Of a DNA stretch of 10,419 nt, positions 1-6,352 are shown piece by piece. Where the stretch lies: the NCBI GenBank assembly GCA_051010055.1, contig JBPCVY010000262.1, positions 1 to 10,419 of the forward strand. The letters are read 5' to 3'. The notes below the pieces were generated by a model. That model was not told the origin of the DNA, made no database searches, and worked only from the letters and a program-made list of their open reading frames with translations. The position numbers were made by a program, and so were the translations under genes. Numbering within the stretch: the stretch's first letter is position 1; every line of letters starts with the position of its first letter. The stretch comes from CAJQND01 sp051010055. GTDB lineage: Bacteria; Pseudomonadota; Alphaproteobacteria; Rhizobiales; CAJQND01.

Positions 1-118
1 TCTTGCAATGTGCCGCCGCTATTTATGTCTGTCGTGGCCACGCTTTTCCCCTCTTCCCAGTCAAAGGGCTTAAATCTGCGAAAAGACCCCCAAGGACCTT
101 TCCACGAAACTGCCAGAA

Positions 119-135
119 ACAGGTAAACGACCTGT
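119..135. promoter_or_regulatory. Dyad ACAGGT-N5-ACCTGT, possible operator
   Basis: There are perfect 6-base inverted arms (119-124 and 130-135) around a 5-base AT-rich spacer, in noncoding sequence about 210 bases upstream of the FAH-family gene. The geometry is compatible with binding of a dimeric regulator, but no regulator gene lies in the window and the motif is not one I can assign to a family. A chance occurrence is possible. Confidence 0.25.
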
Positions 136-214
136 CAATCGCTCAACTTACGGGTCACATCTTGCTTGCACCATCAATCAAGCGGAAAAATGACCCAAGT
201 TCGCACAAGTAAAC

Positions 215-240
215 TCCTCGAGCGTCTTCACGTTCGAGGA
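215..240. repeat. Hairpin, 10-base-pair stem with 6-base loop
   Basis: TCCTCGAGCG (215-224) pairs with CGTTCGAGGA (231-240), with one G-T wobble and the loop TCTTCA. No T-tract follows on either strand, so it is not a standard intrinsic terminator. It lies about 100 bases upstream of the FAH-family start. If transcription begins to its left it would sit in that gene's leader; otherwise it may close an upstream gene outside the window. Confidence 0.5.
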
Positions 241-280
241 ACCTGTTCATGCTGTAGCAAAAAGATTCCCCCATTGCCAA

Positions 281-308
281 TTGTAAACGATGTCGCAATG
301 AATAATGG
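281..308 (+). promoter_or_regulatory. Weak candidate promoter for the FAH-family gene
   Basis: TTGTAA (281-286) and TAATGG (303-308) are separated by 16 bases, giving a predicted start near 315 and a leader of roughly 28 bases before the ATG at 343. The match to the sigma-70 consensus is modest at both boxes, and nothing else supports it. Confidence 0.25.
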
Positions 309-342
309 TGCGTTAGATCACAGGTTTTCCGGGAGTTCTGAG

Positions 343-1185
343 ATGAGAAGATTACTTGTTTTTTTGCTGGCCGCAAAGATAGCTGTTTTTGCAAGCTTGG
401 CAGGTGCAGATACCGGAGATGATGAGCTTTTGAAATTCGTCCGGGTGCTTCACCAGGGAAAAGTTCATCATGGTATTCTAAGCCTTGGTCAAGTGCGTTT
501 CCTCGACCGCAGTTTTCTCGACCCGGAAGCCTCGTTCACGGGTAAAATCGTAGCACTTGAAGAACTGCAGCTTTTGACCCCCGTGGCACCGAAAAAGGTG
601 ATCGGGGTTGCCCTGAACTATGCAAGCCATGGCGGCACGCCTGGAAGCGATATCGGACTGTTTTCCAAATTGCCCTCGTCGCTCATTGCCCATGAAGAAA
701 CCATCGTTCCCCCACCCGGCACCACCGGGGTGCACTATGAGGGCGAGATGGTTCTGGTCATCGCCCACAAGACAAAGGGAGTGAGCGAGGAAAAGGCCAA
801 AGATAATATTTTTGGTGTGACTGTGGGAAACGATGTCACCGACAGGGCAATCGGCACCAGCGGGTTTTCCATCATTCGCGGCAAGGGTTCTGATACGTTC
901 GGCCCTATGGGGCCGTGGATTGTGCGCGGACTTGACTATGACAACCTGGCGCTCAGTACCTTGGTGAACGGAGAAACTGTACAAAAAACCCGCACTTCTA
1001 AAGCCATCAACAATGCGGCCCGCATTGTCAGCTACATCTCACAATACATTACGCTGGAGCGGGGCGATGTCATTTTTACTGGAACATCCGGCACTACCCG
1101 CGCCATGCAGCCGGGCGATGTGGTTGAGGTTAAACTGGAAGGCGTCGGCACTTTGCGCAACACAGTCGGCAAGGCCCCCGATTAG
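343..1185 (+). CDS. Fumarylacetoacetate hydrolase (FAH) family protein with predicted signal peptide
   Basis: A 280-residue protein of the FAH fold, which covers metal-dependent hydrolases, decarboxylases and isomerases acting on 2-oxo acids. Family landmarks are NYASH at 92-96, the metal ligands Glu133 and Glu135 (HYEGEM) with Asp164 (GNDVTDR), a catalytic-type Lys181 followed by DTFGPMGPW, and the C-terminal block MQPGDVVEVKLEGVGTLRN. The usual GTP in the late TGTP motif reads TGTS here. The ATG at 343 is chosen because GGGAG lies 7 bases upstream and because translation then opens with MRRLLVFLLA and a hydrophobic run ending AGA, a plausible signal peptidase site after residue 22. Export is unusual for this mostly cytoplasmic family. 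The substrate cannot be inferred. The gene ends in TAG, 6 bases from the convergent dehydrogenase. The family call is secure; the function and location are inferred. Confidence 0.88.
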   Translation: MRRLLVFLLAAKIAVFASLAGADTGDDELLKFVRVLHQGKVHHGILSLGQVRFLDRSFLDPEASFTGKIVALEELQLLTPVAPKKVIGVALNYASHGGTPGSDIGLFSKLPSSLIAHEETIVPPPGTTGVHYEGEMVLVIAHKTKGVSEEKAKDNIFGVTVGNDVTDRAIGTSGFSIIRGKGSDTFGPMGPWIVRGLDYDNLALSTLVNGETVQKTRTSKAINNAARIVSYISQYITLERGDVIFTGTSGTTRAMQPGDVVEVKLEGVGTLRNTVGKAPD

Positions 1186-1191
1186 GCCGGG

Positions 1192-2349
1192 CTAAAGCTC
1201 TCCTTCGAAAGCTCTTTCGCATATCGCTGCATATTCTTCAGCGGTGAATTGAATGGGATTGCCGCCCGCAGAAGGGTCTTCAACAGCCATTGAGCCAATC
1301 CGGGCATAGTCAGGGTTCTCAATGCCGATATCAGCAAGCGTATTGGCAATGCCAATCTGCTTGCGAAGCCCCAAAACCCAGTCCAGAACACTTTGATGGC
1401 TACCACCAAGCTCCAACGCCGAAGCCAGCTGTTCCATGCTTTGCGTTATGGCAGGCTTATTGGCCTGTAGCACGTAGGGCATGAGAACTGCGTTCAGCGT
1501 ACCGTGATGGGCGCCATATAGCCCGCCAAGAGGATGGGACAGGGCATGGATTGCGCCCAGACCGCGCTGAAACGCCACCGCCCCCATGCTGGAGGCAATA
1601 AGCATCCAGGAACGCGCTTCAATATCGCTGCCCTGATGAACCGCGCGGGCCAGCCAGTCTTTGACAATGCGCATGCCTTCCAGGCCAATTCCTGCCGACA
1701 TTGGGTGAAATCCCGGCGCGCACCAGGCTTCCAGGTTATGGGCAAATGCGTCCATACCCGTTGCAGCTGTGAGCCCGGCTGGAAGGCCTACGGTAAGCTC
1801 AGGGTCGGATATTACCGTTACTGGCATCATCTTCGGGTGAAAGATAATCTTCTTTTCATGGGTCACATTGTTGGTGATGACGCTTGCCCTGCCCACTTCA
1901 GAGCCGGTACCGGCCGTCGTTGGCACGGCAATGACCGGGGCGATTGCATCTGCATCAGCCCGCGTCCACCAATCGCCCACATCTTCAAAATCCCAAATAG
2001 GCCGGGTCTGGCCTTGCATGAACGCAACCGCCTTGCCCGCATCAAGTCCGGAACCGCCGCCCAGCGCGACAACTCCATCGTGGCTGCCTGCGCGGTAGGC
2101 TTCAACGCCGGCGGAAACGTTCGCTTCCACCGGGTTGGGATCAACTTCTGAGAAAAGCGCAGCACCAGAATCCGCATCTTTCAAGCCGCCCAAAATTGCG
2201 CCGGTCATCGGCAAGCCGGCAAGGCCTGGGTCGGTCACCACGAGTGGCCTTTTGATACCTGCCTCAGCGCATGCATCAGCCAACTCGCTGATGCGGCCTG
2301 CGCCAAAACGGATTGCCGTCGGGTAACTCCAATTAGCCGTGAGGGTCAT
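1192..2349 (-). CDS. Iron-containing (group III) alcohol dehydrogenase
   Basis: A 385-residue, full-length member of the Fe-ADH/dehydroquinate-synthase-like superfamily, an NAD(P)-dependent oxidoreductase of the cytoplasm. The nucleotide-binding GGGS lies at 97-100, followed by the PTTAGTGSE block at 143-151. The metal ligands match the lactaldehyde dehydrogenase (FucO) pattern: Asp200 and His204 in GMDAFAH, then His268 (HALSHPLGG) and His282 (AHHGTLN), with the same 14-residue spacing between the last two. The ATG at 2349 has AAAGGT a few bases upstream. The open frame continues upstream to 2475, but that extension overlaps the small membrane-protein gene and is not family-like. It follows leuC and the small gene on the same strand with a 38-base gap, so co-transcription is possible. 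The substrate (alcohol, aldehyde or hydroxyacid) cannot be told from sequence. Confidence 0.92.
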   Translation of the reverse strand: MTLTANWSYPTAIRFGAGRISELADACAEAGIKRPLVVTDPGLAGLPMTGAILGGLKDADSGAALFSEVDPNPVEANVSAGVEAYRAGSHDGVVALGGGSGLDAGKAVAFMQGQTRPIWDFEDVGDWWTRADADAIAPVIAVPTTAGTGSEVGRASVITNNVTHEKKIIFHPKMMPVTVISDPELTVGLPAGLTAATGMDAFAHNLEAWCAPGFHPMSAGIGLEGMRIVKDWLARAVHQGSDIEARSWMLIASSMGAVAFQRGLGAIHALSHPLGGLYGAHHGTLNAVLMPYVLQANKPAITQSMEQLASALELGGSHQSVLDWVLGLRKQIGIANTLADIGIENPDYARIGSMAVEDPSAGGNPIQFTAEEYAAICERAFEGEL

Positions 2350-2387
2350 CTTGCTACCTTTTTGAATGCTCTGCTGGCGGATGAAGG

Positions 2388-2639
2388 CTACTTGAACACG
2401 TAGGTGGTGAGAAGGTGATAAATCAAATATGCAGCAAAAATAAACCCAAGCGAGCGCCCAATGCGCTTGCCCCAAATCTCTATTGGATCATTGGGATCGG
2501 TTGAAGGGTCATAATTGACTTCGCCAGGGCGTGCCCGCTCGGCAGGACCAAGGAGTTTTTCTTCCTGCTCGCTCATGCGCTCAACATCACGCCGGGCTTT
2601 TTCGGCTTCGGCTTCTCTGTCTTGCGGGCGCTTGGCCAT
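2388..2639 (-). CDS. Small conserved-looking hypothetical protein with C-terminal membrane helix
   Basis: An 83-residue protein that I do not recognise. The first 35 residues are highly charged and rich in Glu, Arg and Lys (MAKRPQDREAEAEKARRD), suggesting a helical or coiled segment. A Pro/Asp/Asn-rich stretch with NDPIEIWGKRIGR follows, and then one hydrophobic helix, LGFIFAAYLIYHLLTTYVF, runs almost to the C-terminus. The predicted topology is a tail-anchored single-pass protein with the charged part in the cytoplasm. The start at 2639 lies 13 bases after the leuC stop, with an AGGG element 8-9 bases upstream. The longer open frame beginning at 2810 lies inside leuC and is rejected as the start. 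It is probably transcribed with leuC. No role in leucine synthesis is implied by anything in its sequence. Confidence 0.75.
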   Translation of the reverse strand: MAKRPQDREAEAEKARRDVERMSEQEEKLLGPAERARPGEVNYDPSTDPNDPIEIWGKRIGRSLGFIFAAYLIYHLLTTYVFK

Positions 2640-2652
2640 GGGTGAGGCCCTA

Positions 2653-4056
2653 TCAGAATTCGCGGATATCGACGAAATGGCCGGCAATCGCAGCAGCTGC
2701 CGCCATCGACGGTGAAACCAGATGAGTACGCCCGCCGCGGCCCTGGCGGCCTTCGAAGTTGCGGTTCGATGTAGACGCGCACCGCTCGCCAGGCTCAAGC
2801 TTGTCGGCATTCATGGCAAGGCACATGGAACAACCCGGCTCGCGCCAGTCAAAACCGGCTTCAATGAGCACCTTGTCGAGGCCTTCGGCCTCTGCCTGTT
2901 CTTTCACGAGACCAGAGCCCGGCACCACCATTGCATAAACGCTGCCGGCGACTTTTTTGCCCTTCACCACCTCGGCAACCTCGCGCAAATCCTCGATACG
3001 CCCGTTGGTGCAAGAGCCGATAAAAACTCTGTCGATGGCCACATCCGCGATCTTGGTGCCCGGTTTGAGATCCATATATTTGAGTGAACGCATCATTGCG
3101 GCGCGCTTGTTCTCATCTTCAACCGCAGCCGGGTCCGGAATTTCACCCGTAATGGAAATCACGTCTTCCGGGCTGGTGCCCCACGTAACGATGGGCGGCA
3201 GAGCTGCAGCATCGAGTTTAACAACCACATCAAAATGTGCGCCCTCGTCACTGTGCAGGGTTTTCCAGTGCTCAACGGCGGCATCCCAGTCAGCCCTTTT
3301 CGGGCTGCGCGGGCGGTCTTTGAGATATTCGAACGTCTTTTCATCGGGCGGAATCAGGCCTGCGCGCGCACCACCCTCAATGGTCATGTTGCAGACCGTC
3401 ATGCGTCCTTCCATGGACAAATCCCGGATTGCCTCACCGCAAAACTCGATAACGTGGCCGGTGCCACCGGCAGTACCGATCTCGCCGATAATCGCCAGAA
3501 TGATATCCTTCGGCCCAACTCCTTCAGGCAGCTTGCCATCCACCTGAACGCGCATGTTCTTTGCTTTTTTCTGGATTAATGTCTGGGTAGCCAGCACATG
3601 TTCTACTTCAGAAGTGCCAATGCCGTGCGCCAAAGCGCCAAACGCCCCATGGGTAGACGTGTGACTGTCGCCGCAGACAATGGTCGTGCCTGGCAAGGTG
3701 AAGCCTTGTTCTGGACCAACAATGTGCACAATGCCCTGGCGGCGGTCATTTTCGTTGAAATAGTCAATGCCGAACTGAGCGGCATTTTCAGCAAGCGCAT
3801 CAACCTGAATTTTCGCCTCCGGGTCATCAATGCCCATGGAGCGATCGCTCGTTGGAACGTTATGGTCGACAACTGCAAGGGTTTTTTCAGGTGCGCGCAC
3901 GTCGCGCCCGGCCATGCGCAAACCTTCAAATGCCTGCGGACTGGTCACTTCATGCACGAGATGACGATCGATATAGATCAAACATGTGCCATCATCATCC
4001 TCGTGCACCAGATGATCGTCCCAAATTTTATCGTAAAGTGTCCGCGGCGCGCTCAT
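2653..4056 (-). CDS. leuC: 3-isopropylmalate dehydratase (isomerase) large subunit LeuC
   Basis: LeuC, with LeuD, interconverts 2- and 3-isopropylmalate via dehydration in leucine synthesis, in the cytoplasm. The protein is 467 residues, the usual length. The three [4Fe-4S] ligands are Cys349 in GSCTNGR and Cys409/Cys412 in PGCSMC. Other aconitase-family blocks are present: DHNVPT (64-69), VCGDSHTSTHGAFG (127-140), GTSEVEHVLATQ (147-158), and the C-terminal STSNRNFEGRQG. The ATG at 4056 is preceded by AGGTGA with 5-base spacing and gives the typical MSAPRTLYDKIW opening; an in-frame GTG three codons earlier is less likely. leuD is not in the window, as is common where leuC and leuD are unlinked. 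No lesion was seen. The upstream region contains a candidate promoter and hairpins, described separately. Confidence 0.97.
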   Translation of the reverse strand: MSAPRTLYDKIWDDHLVHEDDDGTCLIYIDRHLVHEVTSPQAFEGLRMAGRDVRAPEKTLAVVDHNVPTSDRSMGIDDPEAKIQVDALAENAAQFGIDYFNENDRRQGIVHIVGPEQGFTLPGTTIVCGDSHTSTHGAFGALAHGIGTSEVEHVLATQTLIQKKAKNMRVQVDGKLPEGVGPKDIILAIIGEIGTAGGTGHVIEFCGEAIRDLSMEGRMTVCNMTIEGGARAGLIPPDEKTFEYLKDRPRSPKRADWDAAVEHWKTLHSDEGAHFDVVVKLDAAALPPIVTWGTSPEDVISITGEIPDPAAVEDENKRAAMMRSLKYMDLKPGTKIADVAIDRVFIGSCTNGRIEDLREVAEVVKGKKVAGSVYAMVVPGSGLVKEQAEAEGLDKVLIEAGFDWREPGCSMCLAMNADKLEPGERCASTSNRNFEGRQGRGGRTHLVSPSMAAAAAIAGHFVDIREF

Positions 4057-4080
4057 TTCTCTCACCTGTTATGAAAAGCA

Positions 4081-4104
4081 GCGCACCATAGTGCGCAGCG
4101 CGCA
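4081..4104 (-). promoter_or_regulatory. Two mutually exclusive hairpins in the leuC leader (possible attenuator)
   Basis: Reading the minus strand, TGCGC-GCT-GCGCA (4104 down to 4092) can form a 5-base-pair stem, while GCGCAC-TATG-GTGCGC (4096 down to 4081) can form a 6-base-pair stem. They share the GCGCA segment and so compete. The second is followed by TGCTTTTC, a short T-run, as in a weak intrinsic terminator, and lies just upstream of the leuC ribosome binding site. The arrangement resembles transcription attenuation, but the stems are short and the GC-rich alternating sequence makes such pairings easier to find by chance. Confidence 0.3.
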
Positions 4105-4139
4105 ATTTTGCAATTGTCTGAACATCAAATTTACCCGAA

Positions 4140-4169
4140 TTGACGACGGTTTTCGGCCAGAATTAGAGG
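4140..4169 (+). promoter_or_regulatory. Weak candidate promoter for the DUF2233 gene
   Basis: TTGACG (4140-4145) is a good -35 box, but the best -10 at an acceptable distance is TAGAGG (4164-4169, 18-base spacing), a poor match. It would place the start near 4176 and the leader at about 45 bases. It lies within the divergent intergenic region shared with leuC. Confidence 0.25.
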
Positions 4170-4170
4170 A

Positions 4171-4199
4171 TATATGGTAGCAACGAAGCCAATGTGCAA
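4171..4199 (-). promoter_or_regulatory. leuC: Candidate leuC promoter
   Basis: On the minus strand TTGCAC (4199 down to 4194) is separated by 17 bases from CATATA (4176 down to 4171), a reasonable sigma-70-type pair. The predicted start near 4164 would give a leader of about 108 bases ahead of the leuC ATG. It overlaps the region just upstream of the divergent DUF2233 gene. It was assigned by eye only. Confidence 0.4.
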
Positions 4200-4222
4200 T
4201 TTTGCGCCGAGGACGCGATAAA

Positions 4223-5005
4223 ATGACCAGGGTCAGGACGATTGCAGGCACTCCCGGCGCAGTGACAGGACTGATGTTTTTAATGACGGTATTTGCCAAC
4301 GATTTATCAGCAAACGGTTATAGCGGGTGCTCCCGGCAAACCCACAATGGCACCGCATACACAGTCTGCAGTGTTGATCCGAAAAAGGCGCAGCTGCAAT
4401 TGTTTCTGGCAGATGCGAGCGGCAAGGCATTCAGGTCTTACAAGCGCCTTGAGAAAGATTTGAACTCGCGCGGTGAATGCCTGGTGTTCGGAATGAATGC
4501 GGGCATGTACCATAAGGATATGTCGCCGGTGGGCCTTTATGTCGAGAACGGCGAAGAGCGCGCGCCGGTCAACACAGATGACGACACCGGCAACTTTTTC
4601 CTTAAACCGAACGGGATTTTCTTCATCAAGAACGGCAAGGCGGGCGTGCTTGAAACGAACGCCTACAAGCGCCGCAAGCGAACACCGGACCTCGCGTCCC
4701 AGTCTGGGCCCATGCTGGTGATCGACGGCAAAATTCACCCGCGCTTTATTGTCGACAGCCCCTACCGCAAACGCCGCAACGGTGTCGGCGTTACCAATGA
4801 CGGACGCGTCATTTTCGCCATTTCAGAGAACAAAGTGAACTTTCGGGACTTTGCCCTGTTCTTCCGCGATCAATTGAAGAGCCCGAACGCGTTATATTTC
4901 GACGGGAAAATCTCAAGCCTTTATGACAAAGAAAAGCGTCGCTCCGACCGGAACGGCACCTTGGGACCTATCATAGGGATAACCGCAAAGAAATGCGGCG
5001 GGTAA
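4223..5005 (+). CDS. Secreted DUF2233 / phosphodiester glycosidase (NAGPA) family protein
   Basis: A 260-residue protein of the DUF2233 family, whose characterised relatives (NAGPA domain, YigE-like) act as phosphodiester glycosidases. Recognisable segments are FGMNAGMYHKDMSPVGLYV (89-107), the NFFLKPNGIFF block near 124-134, SQSGPMLVIDGK (159-170), RRNGVGVTNDGRVIFAIS (184-201) and LYFDGKISSLY (224-234). The N-terminus is a signal peptide: basic MTRVR, then a hydrophobic stretch to about residue 25 (VFA) or 30 (LSA). Four cysteines (36, 49, 86, 258) in the predicted mature part could form disulfides. The ATG at 4223 is chosen because GAGGA lies 9 bases upstream; a TTG 21 bases earlier has no such site. 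It is divergent from leuC and convergent with rplS, 8 bases apart. The physiological substrate is unknown, possibly an envelope glycan. Confidence 0.85.
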   Translation: MTRVRTIAGTPGAVTGLMFLMTVFANDLSANGYSGCSRQTHNGTAYTVCSVDPKKAQLQLFLADASGKAFRSYKRLEKDLNSRGECLVFGMNAGMYHKDMSPVGLYVENGEERAPVNTDDDTGNFFLKPNGIFFIKNGKAGVLETNAYKRRKRTPDLASQSGPMLVIDGKIHPRFIVDSPYRKRRNGVGVTNDGRVIFAISENKVNFRDFALFFRDQLKSPNALYFDGKISSLYDKEKRRSDRNGTLGPIIGITAKKCGG

Positions 5006-5013
5006 TACCCGCC
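4997..5013. terminator. Compact bidirectional terminator-like hairpin between DUF2233 gene and rplS
   Basis: GGCGGGT (4997-5003) and ACCCGCC (5007-5013) form a perfect 7-base-pair stem around an AAT loop. The stop codon of the plus-strand gene spans the last stem base and the loop, and the rplS stop follows directly. On the plus strand TTATTC follows; on the minus strand GCATTTCTTT follows. Both are moderately T-rich, consistent with a shared terminator for two convergent genes. Confidence 0.6.
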
Positions 5014-5490
5014 TTATTCAGAGGCAGCTTCAGCTCGGGCAGCATCCTGTGCAGCTTTCTTGTCTGCAGCAGCCTTTGCCTTTGCATCCGCAACGGCCTT
5101 TTTGTCGGCTTCGTTGAGGCGGCGTGTGCGCACATCGGTAGCTTCACTGATGCGGGCTGATTTACCGCGGCGGCCACGAAGATAGTACAGTTTTGCACGG
5201 CGCACTTTACCGCGGCGAACCACTTCGATTGAATCGATAAGCGGTGAGTAGATCGGGAACACCCTTTCCACGCCTTCGCCGTAGGAAATCTTGCGCACGG
5301 TGAAGTTTTCGTTCAACCCACCGCCACTGCGTGCAATGCACACGCCTTCGTAGGCCTGGATGCGCTCGCGGCTGCCTTCAACAACGCGCACTTGAACGCG
5401 AAGCGTATCGCCTGCGGAAAACTCCGGCACGGCGCGCTTGGCGGCAATTTTTTCTGCCTGTTCGGCTTCTAGTTTCTCGATGACATTCAT
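5014..5490 (-). CDS. rplS: 50S ribosomal protein L19
   Basis: L19 lies at the 30S-50S interface of the ribosome. The core is intact: PEFSAGDTLRVQVRVVEG near 22-39, the RERIQAYEGVCIAR block, FTVRKISYGEGVERVFP, and SPLIDSIEVVRRGKVRRAKLYYLRGRRGKSARI to about residue 115. After that comes an Ala/Lys/Asp-rich tail of about 40 residues ending AARAEAASE, making 158 residues against about 115 in E. coli; such low-complexity tails are common in Hyphomicrobiales. The ATG at 5490 is preceded by AAAGGA with 8-base spacing. It lies 82 bases after trmD and has its own likely promoter, so it may be expressed both by readthrough and independently. Confidence 0.97.
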   Translation of the reverse strand: MNVIEKLEAEQAEKIAAKRAVPEFSAGDTLRVQVRVVEGSRERIQAYEGVCIARSGGGLNENFTVRKISYGEGVERVFPIYSPLIDSIEVVRRGKVRRAKLYYLRGRRGKSARISEATDVRTRRLNEADKKAVADAKAKAAADKKAAQDAARAEAASE

Positions 5491-5520
5491 CGGACCGGTC
5501 CTTTAAATTCTGCTCGCGGG

Positions 5521-5549
5521 GCTATACAGGCGATTTCACAAAGTTTCAA
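5521..5549 (-). promoter_or_regulatory. rplS: Candidate rplS promoter
   Basis: On the minus strand TTGAAA (5549 down to 5544) is followed after exactly 17 bases by TATAGC (5526 down to 5521). The predicted start near 5514 gives a leader of about 24 bases containing the AAAGGA ribosome binding site. A 10-base palindrome GGACCGGTCC (5492-5501) sits between that site and the start codon. This is the best-looking promoter in the window. Confidence 0.5.
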
Positions 5550-5572
5550 GCTCTGTTGCCTTTAAAACCCTA

Positions 5573-6271
5573 TTATTTCCGCTTTTTTTGCTGCGCCCAG
5601 ATATCTGGCCGCCGCACTTTAGTCAACTCCTCTGAACGGGCCTTGCGCCAGGCATCTATTGCCCCGTGATCTCCCGATAACAGAACGTCAGGGATTGCGC
5701 GCCCTTCCCAGCTTCTTGGCCGGGTATAGTGGGGATGCTCCAACAGCCCATCTTCAAAACTTTCGTGCTCGCCTGATGCCACCTTTCCCATCACGCCCGG
5801 CAACAAGCGCACAACCGCATCCAGAAGCACAAGTGCGGCCGACTCGCCGCCGGACAGCACATAATCGCCAACGGATACCTCTTCAAGGCCGCGCGCCTCA
5901 ATAACCCGCTCATCAACCCCTTCAAACCGCCCGCAGATAATCACTGCGCCCGGGCCTTCGGCCAATTCGCGCACCCGCGTTTGAGTAAGCGGTTTGCCGC
6001 GTGGGCTCATGAGAAGGCGCGGACGCCCGTTTCGCCCAACCGAATCGATTGCCGCTGCAAGAACATCGGGCTTTAAGACCATGCCGGCCCCGCCGCCTGC
6101 CGGTGTATCATCTACGGTTGCATGCTTGTCGCTAGCAAAATCGCGGACATTTACCGCATCCAGCGCCCAGCTTCCGGCCTCAAGCGCTCGCCCGGCAAGA
6201 GACAGCCCCAACGGGCCGGGAAACATGTCCGGATAAAGGGTGAGAACCGTTGCGCGCCAAGGTGAAGGCAT
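5573..6271 (-). CDS. trmD: tRNA (guanine-N1)-methyltransferase TrmD
   Basis: TrmD makes m1G37 in tRNAs with G36, preventing +1 frameshifting, using S-adenosylmethionine. The protein is 232 residues, the normal length. The trefoil-knot SPOUT segments are visible: LLMSPRGKPLTQ (86-97), IICGRFEGVDERVIE (111-125) and EVSVGDYVLSGGE (131-143). The catalytic-aspartate region is SFEDGLLEHPHYTRP (171-185), with Asp174 matching the E. coli catalytic Asp. The start at 6271 gives MPSPWRATVLTLYPDMFPGP, the expected N-terminus, yet no clear ribosome binding site precedes it. In most relatives it follows rimM directly; here the MFS and broken ABC genes and a terminator-like hairpin lie between, so its promoter is uncertain. 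Confidence 0.96.
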   Translation of the reverse strand: MPSPWRATVLTLYPDMFPGPLGLSLAGRALEAGSWALDAVNVRDFASDKHATVDDTPAGGGAGMVLKPDVLAAAIDSVGRNGRPRLLMSPRGKPLTQTRVRELAEGPGAVIICGRFEGVDERVIEARGLEEVSVGDYVLSGGESAALVLLDAVVRLLPGVMGKVASGEHESFEDGLLEHPHYTRPRSWEGRAIPDVLLSGDHGAIDAWRKARSEELTKVRRPDIWAQQKKRK

Positions 6272-6308
6272 GAACTTATGCGTTTCTATTTCAGTGAATT
6301 ACGAAAGT

Positions 6309-6339
6309 CAGCGGGGGCATACCACACATGCCCCCGCTG
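6309..6339 (-). terminator. Strong GC-rich hairpin between the ABC pseudogene and trmD
   Basis: A perfect 12-base-pair stem, CAGCGGGGGCAT (6309-6320) with its complement at 6328-6339, closes a 7-base loop. It begins 14 bases after the end of the ABC reading frame. On the minus strand ACTTTCGTAATT follows, moderately T-rich without a solid T-run. It is the most stable hairpin in the window and most likely ends ABC transcription; a regulatory role in the trmD leader is possible. Confidence 0.65.
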
Positions 6340-6352
6340 TTTCCACTATCGT

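Larger units (their letters stand above)
1..342. other. Left-edge noncoding stretch upstream of the FAH-family gene
   Basis: I see no credible coding region here. The short open frames lack ribosome binding sites and give compositionally odd peptides. The stretch holds a dyad ACAGGT-N5-ACCTGT at 119-135, a strong hairpin at 215-240, and a weak promoter-like pair (TTGTAA, 16 bases, TAATGG) at 281-308. Its last bases carry the ribosome binding site of the gene starting at 343. An open frame continuous with that gene extends back to 166, but its extra 59 codons do not resemble the family and would bury the signal peptide, so it is treated as noncoding. Whether a gene ends just left of the window cannot be seen. 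Confidence 0.6.

Noticed and set aside
166..342. N-terminal extension of the FAH-family protein to an upstream start at 166
   Set aside because: The extra 59 residues are unlike the family, lack a ribosome binding site, and would place the signal peptide internally. The ATG at 343 has GGGAG at the right distance.
478..984. Minus-strand open frame of about 168 codons inside the FAH-family gene
   Set aside because: The antisense strand carries all the family motifs in a continuous frame. The minus-strand peptide is low in sense and has no start signal.
1200..1225. AAAGCTCT direct repeat and CGAAAG-CT-CTTTCG dyad near the convergent FAH/dehydrogenase ends, as a terminator
   Set aside because: It lies inside the dehydrogenase coding end, the dyad has only a 2-base loop and no T-run follows.
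1534..2151. Long plus-strand open frame of about 205 codons opposite the dehydrogenase
   Set aside because: It lies antisense to a well-conserved enzyme, has Cys/Arg/His-rich nonsensical composition and no recognisable domain. It is a shadow of the real gene.
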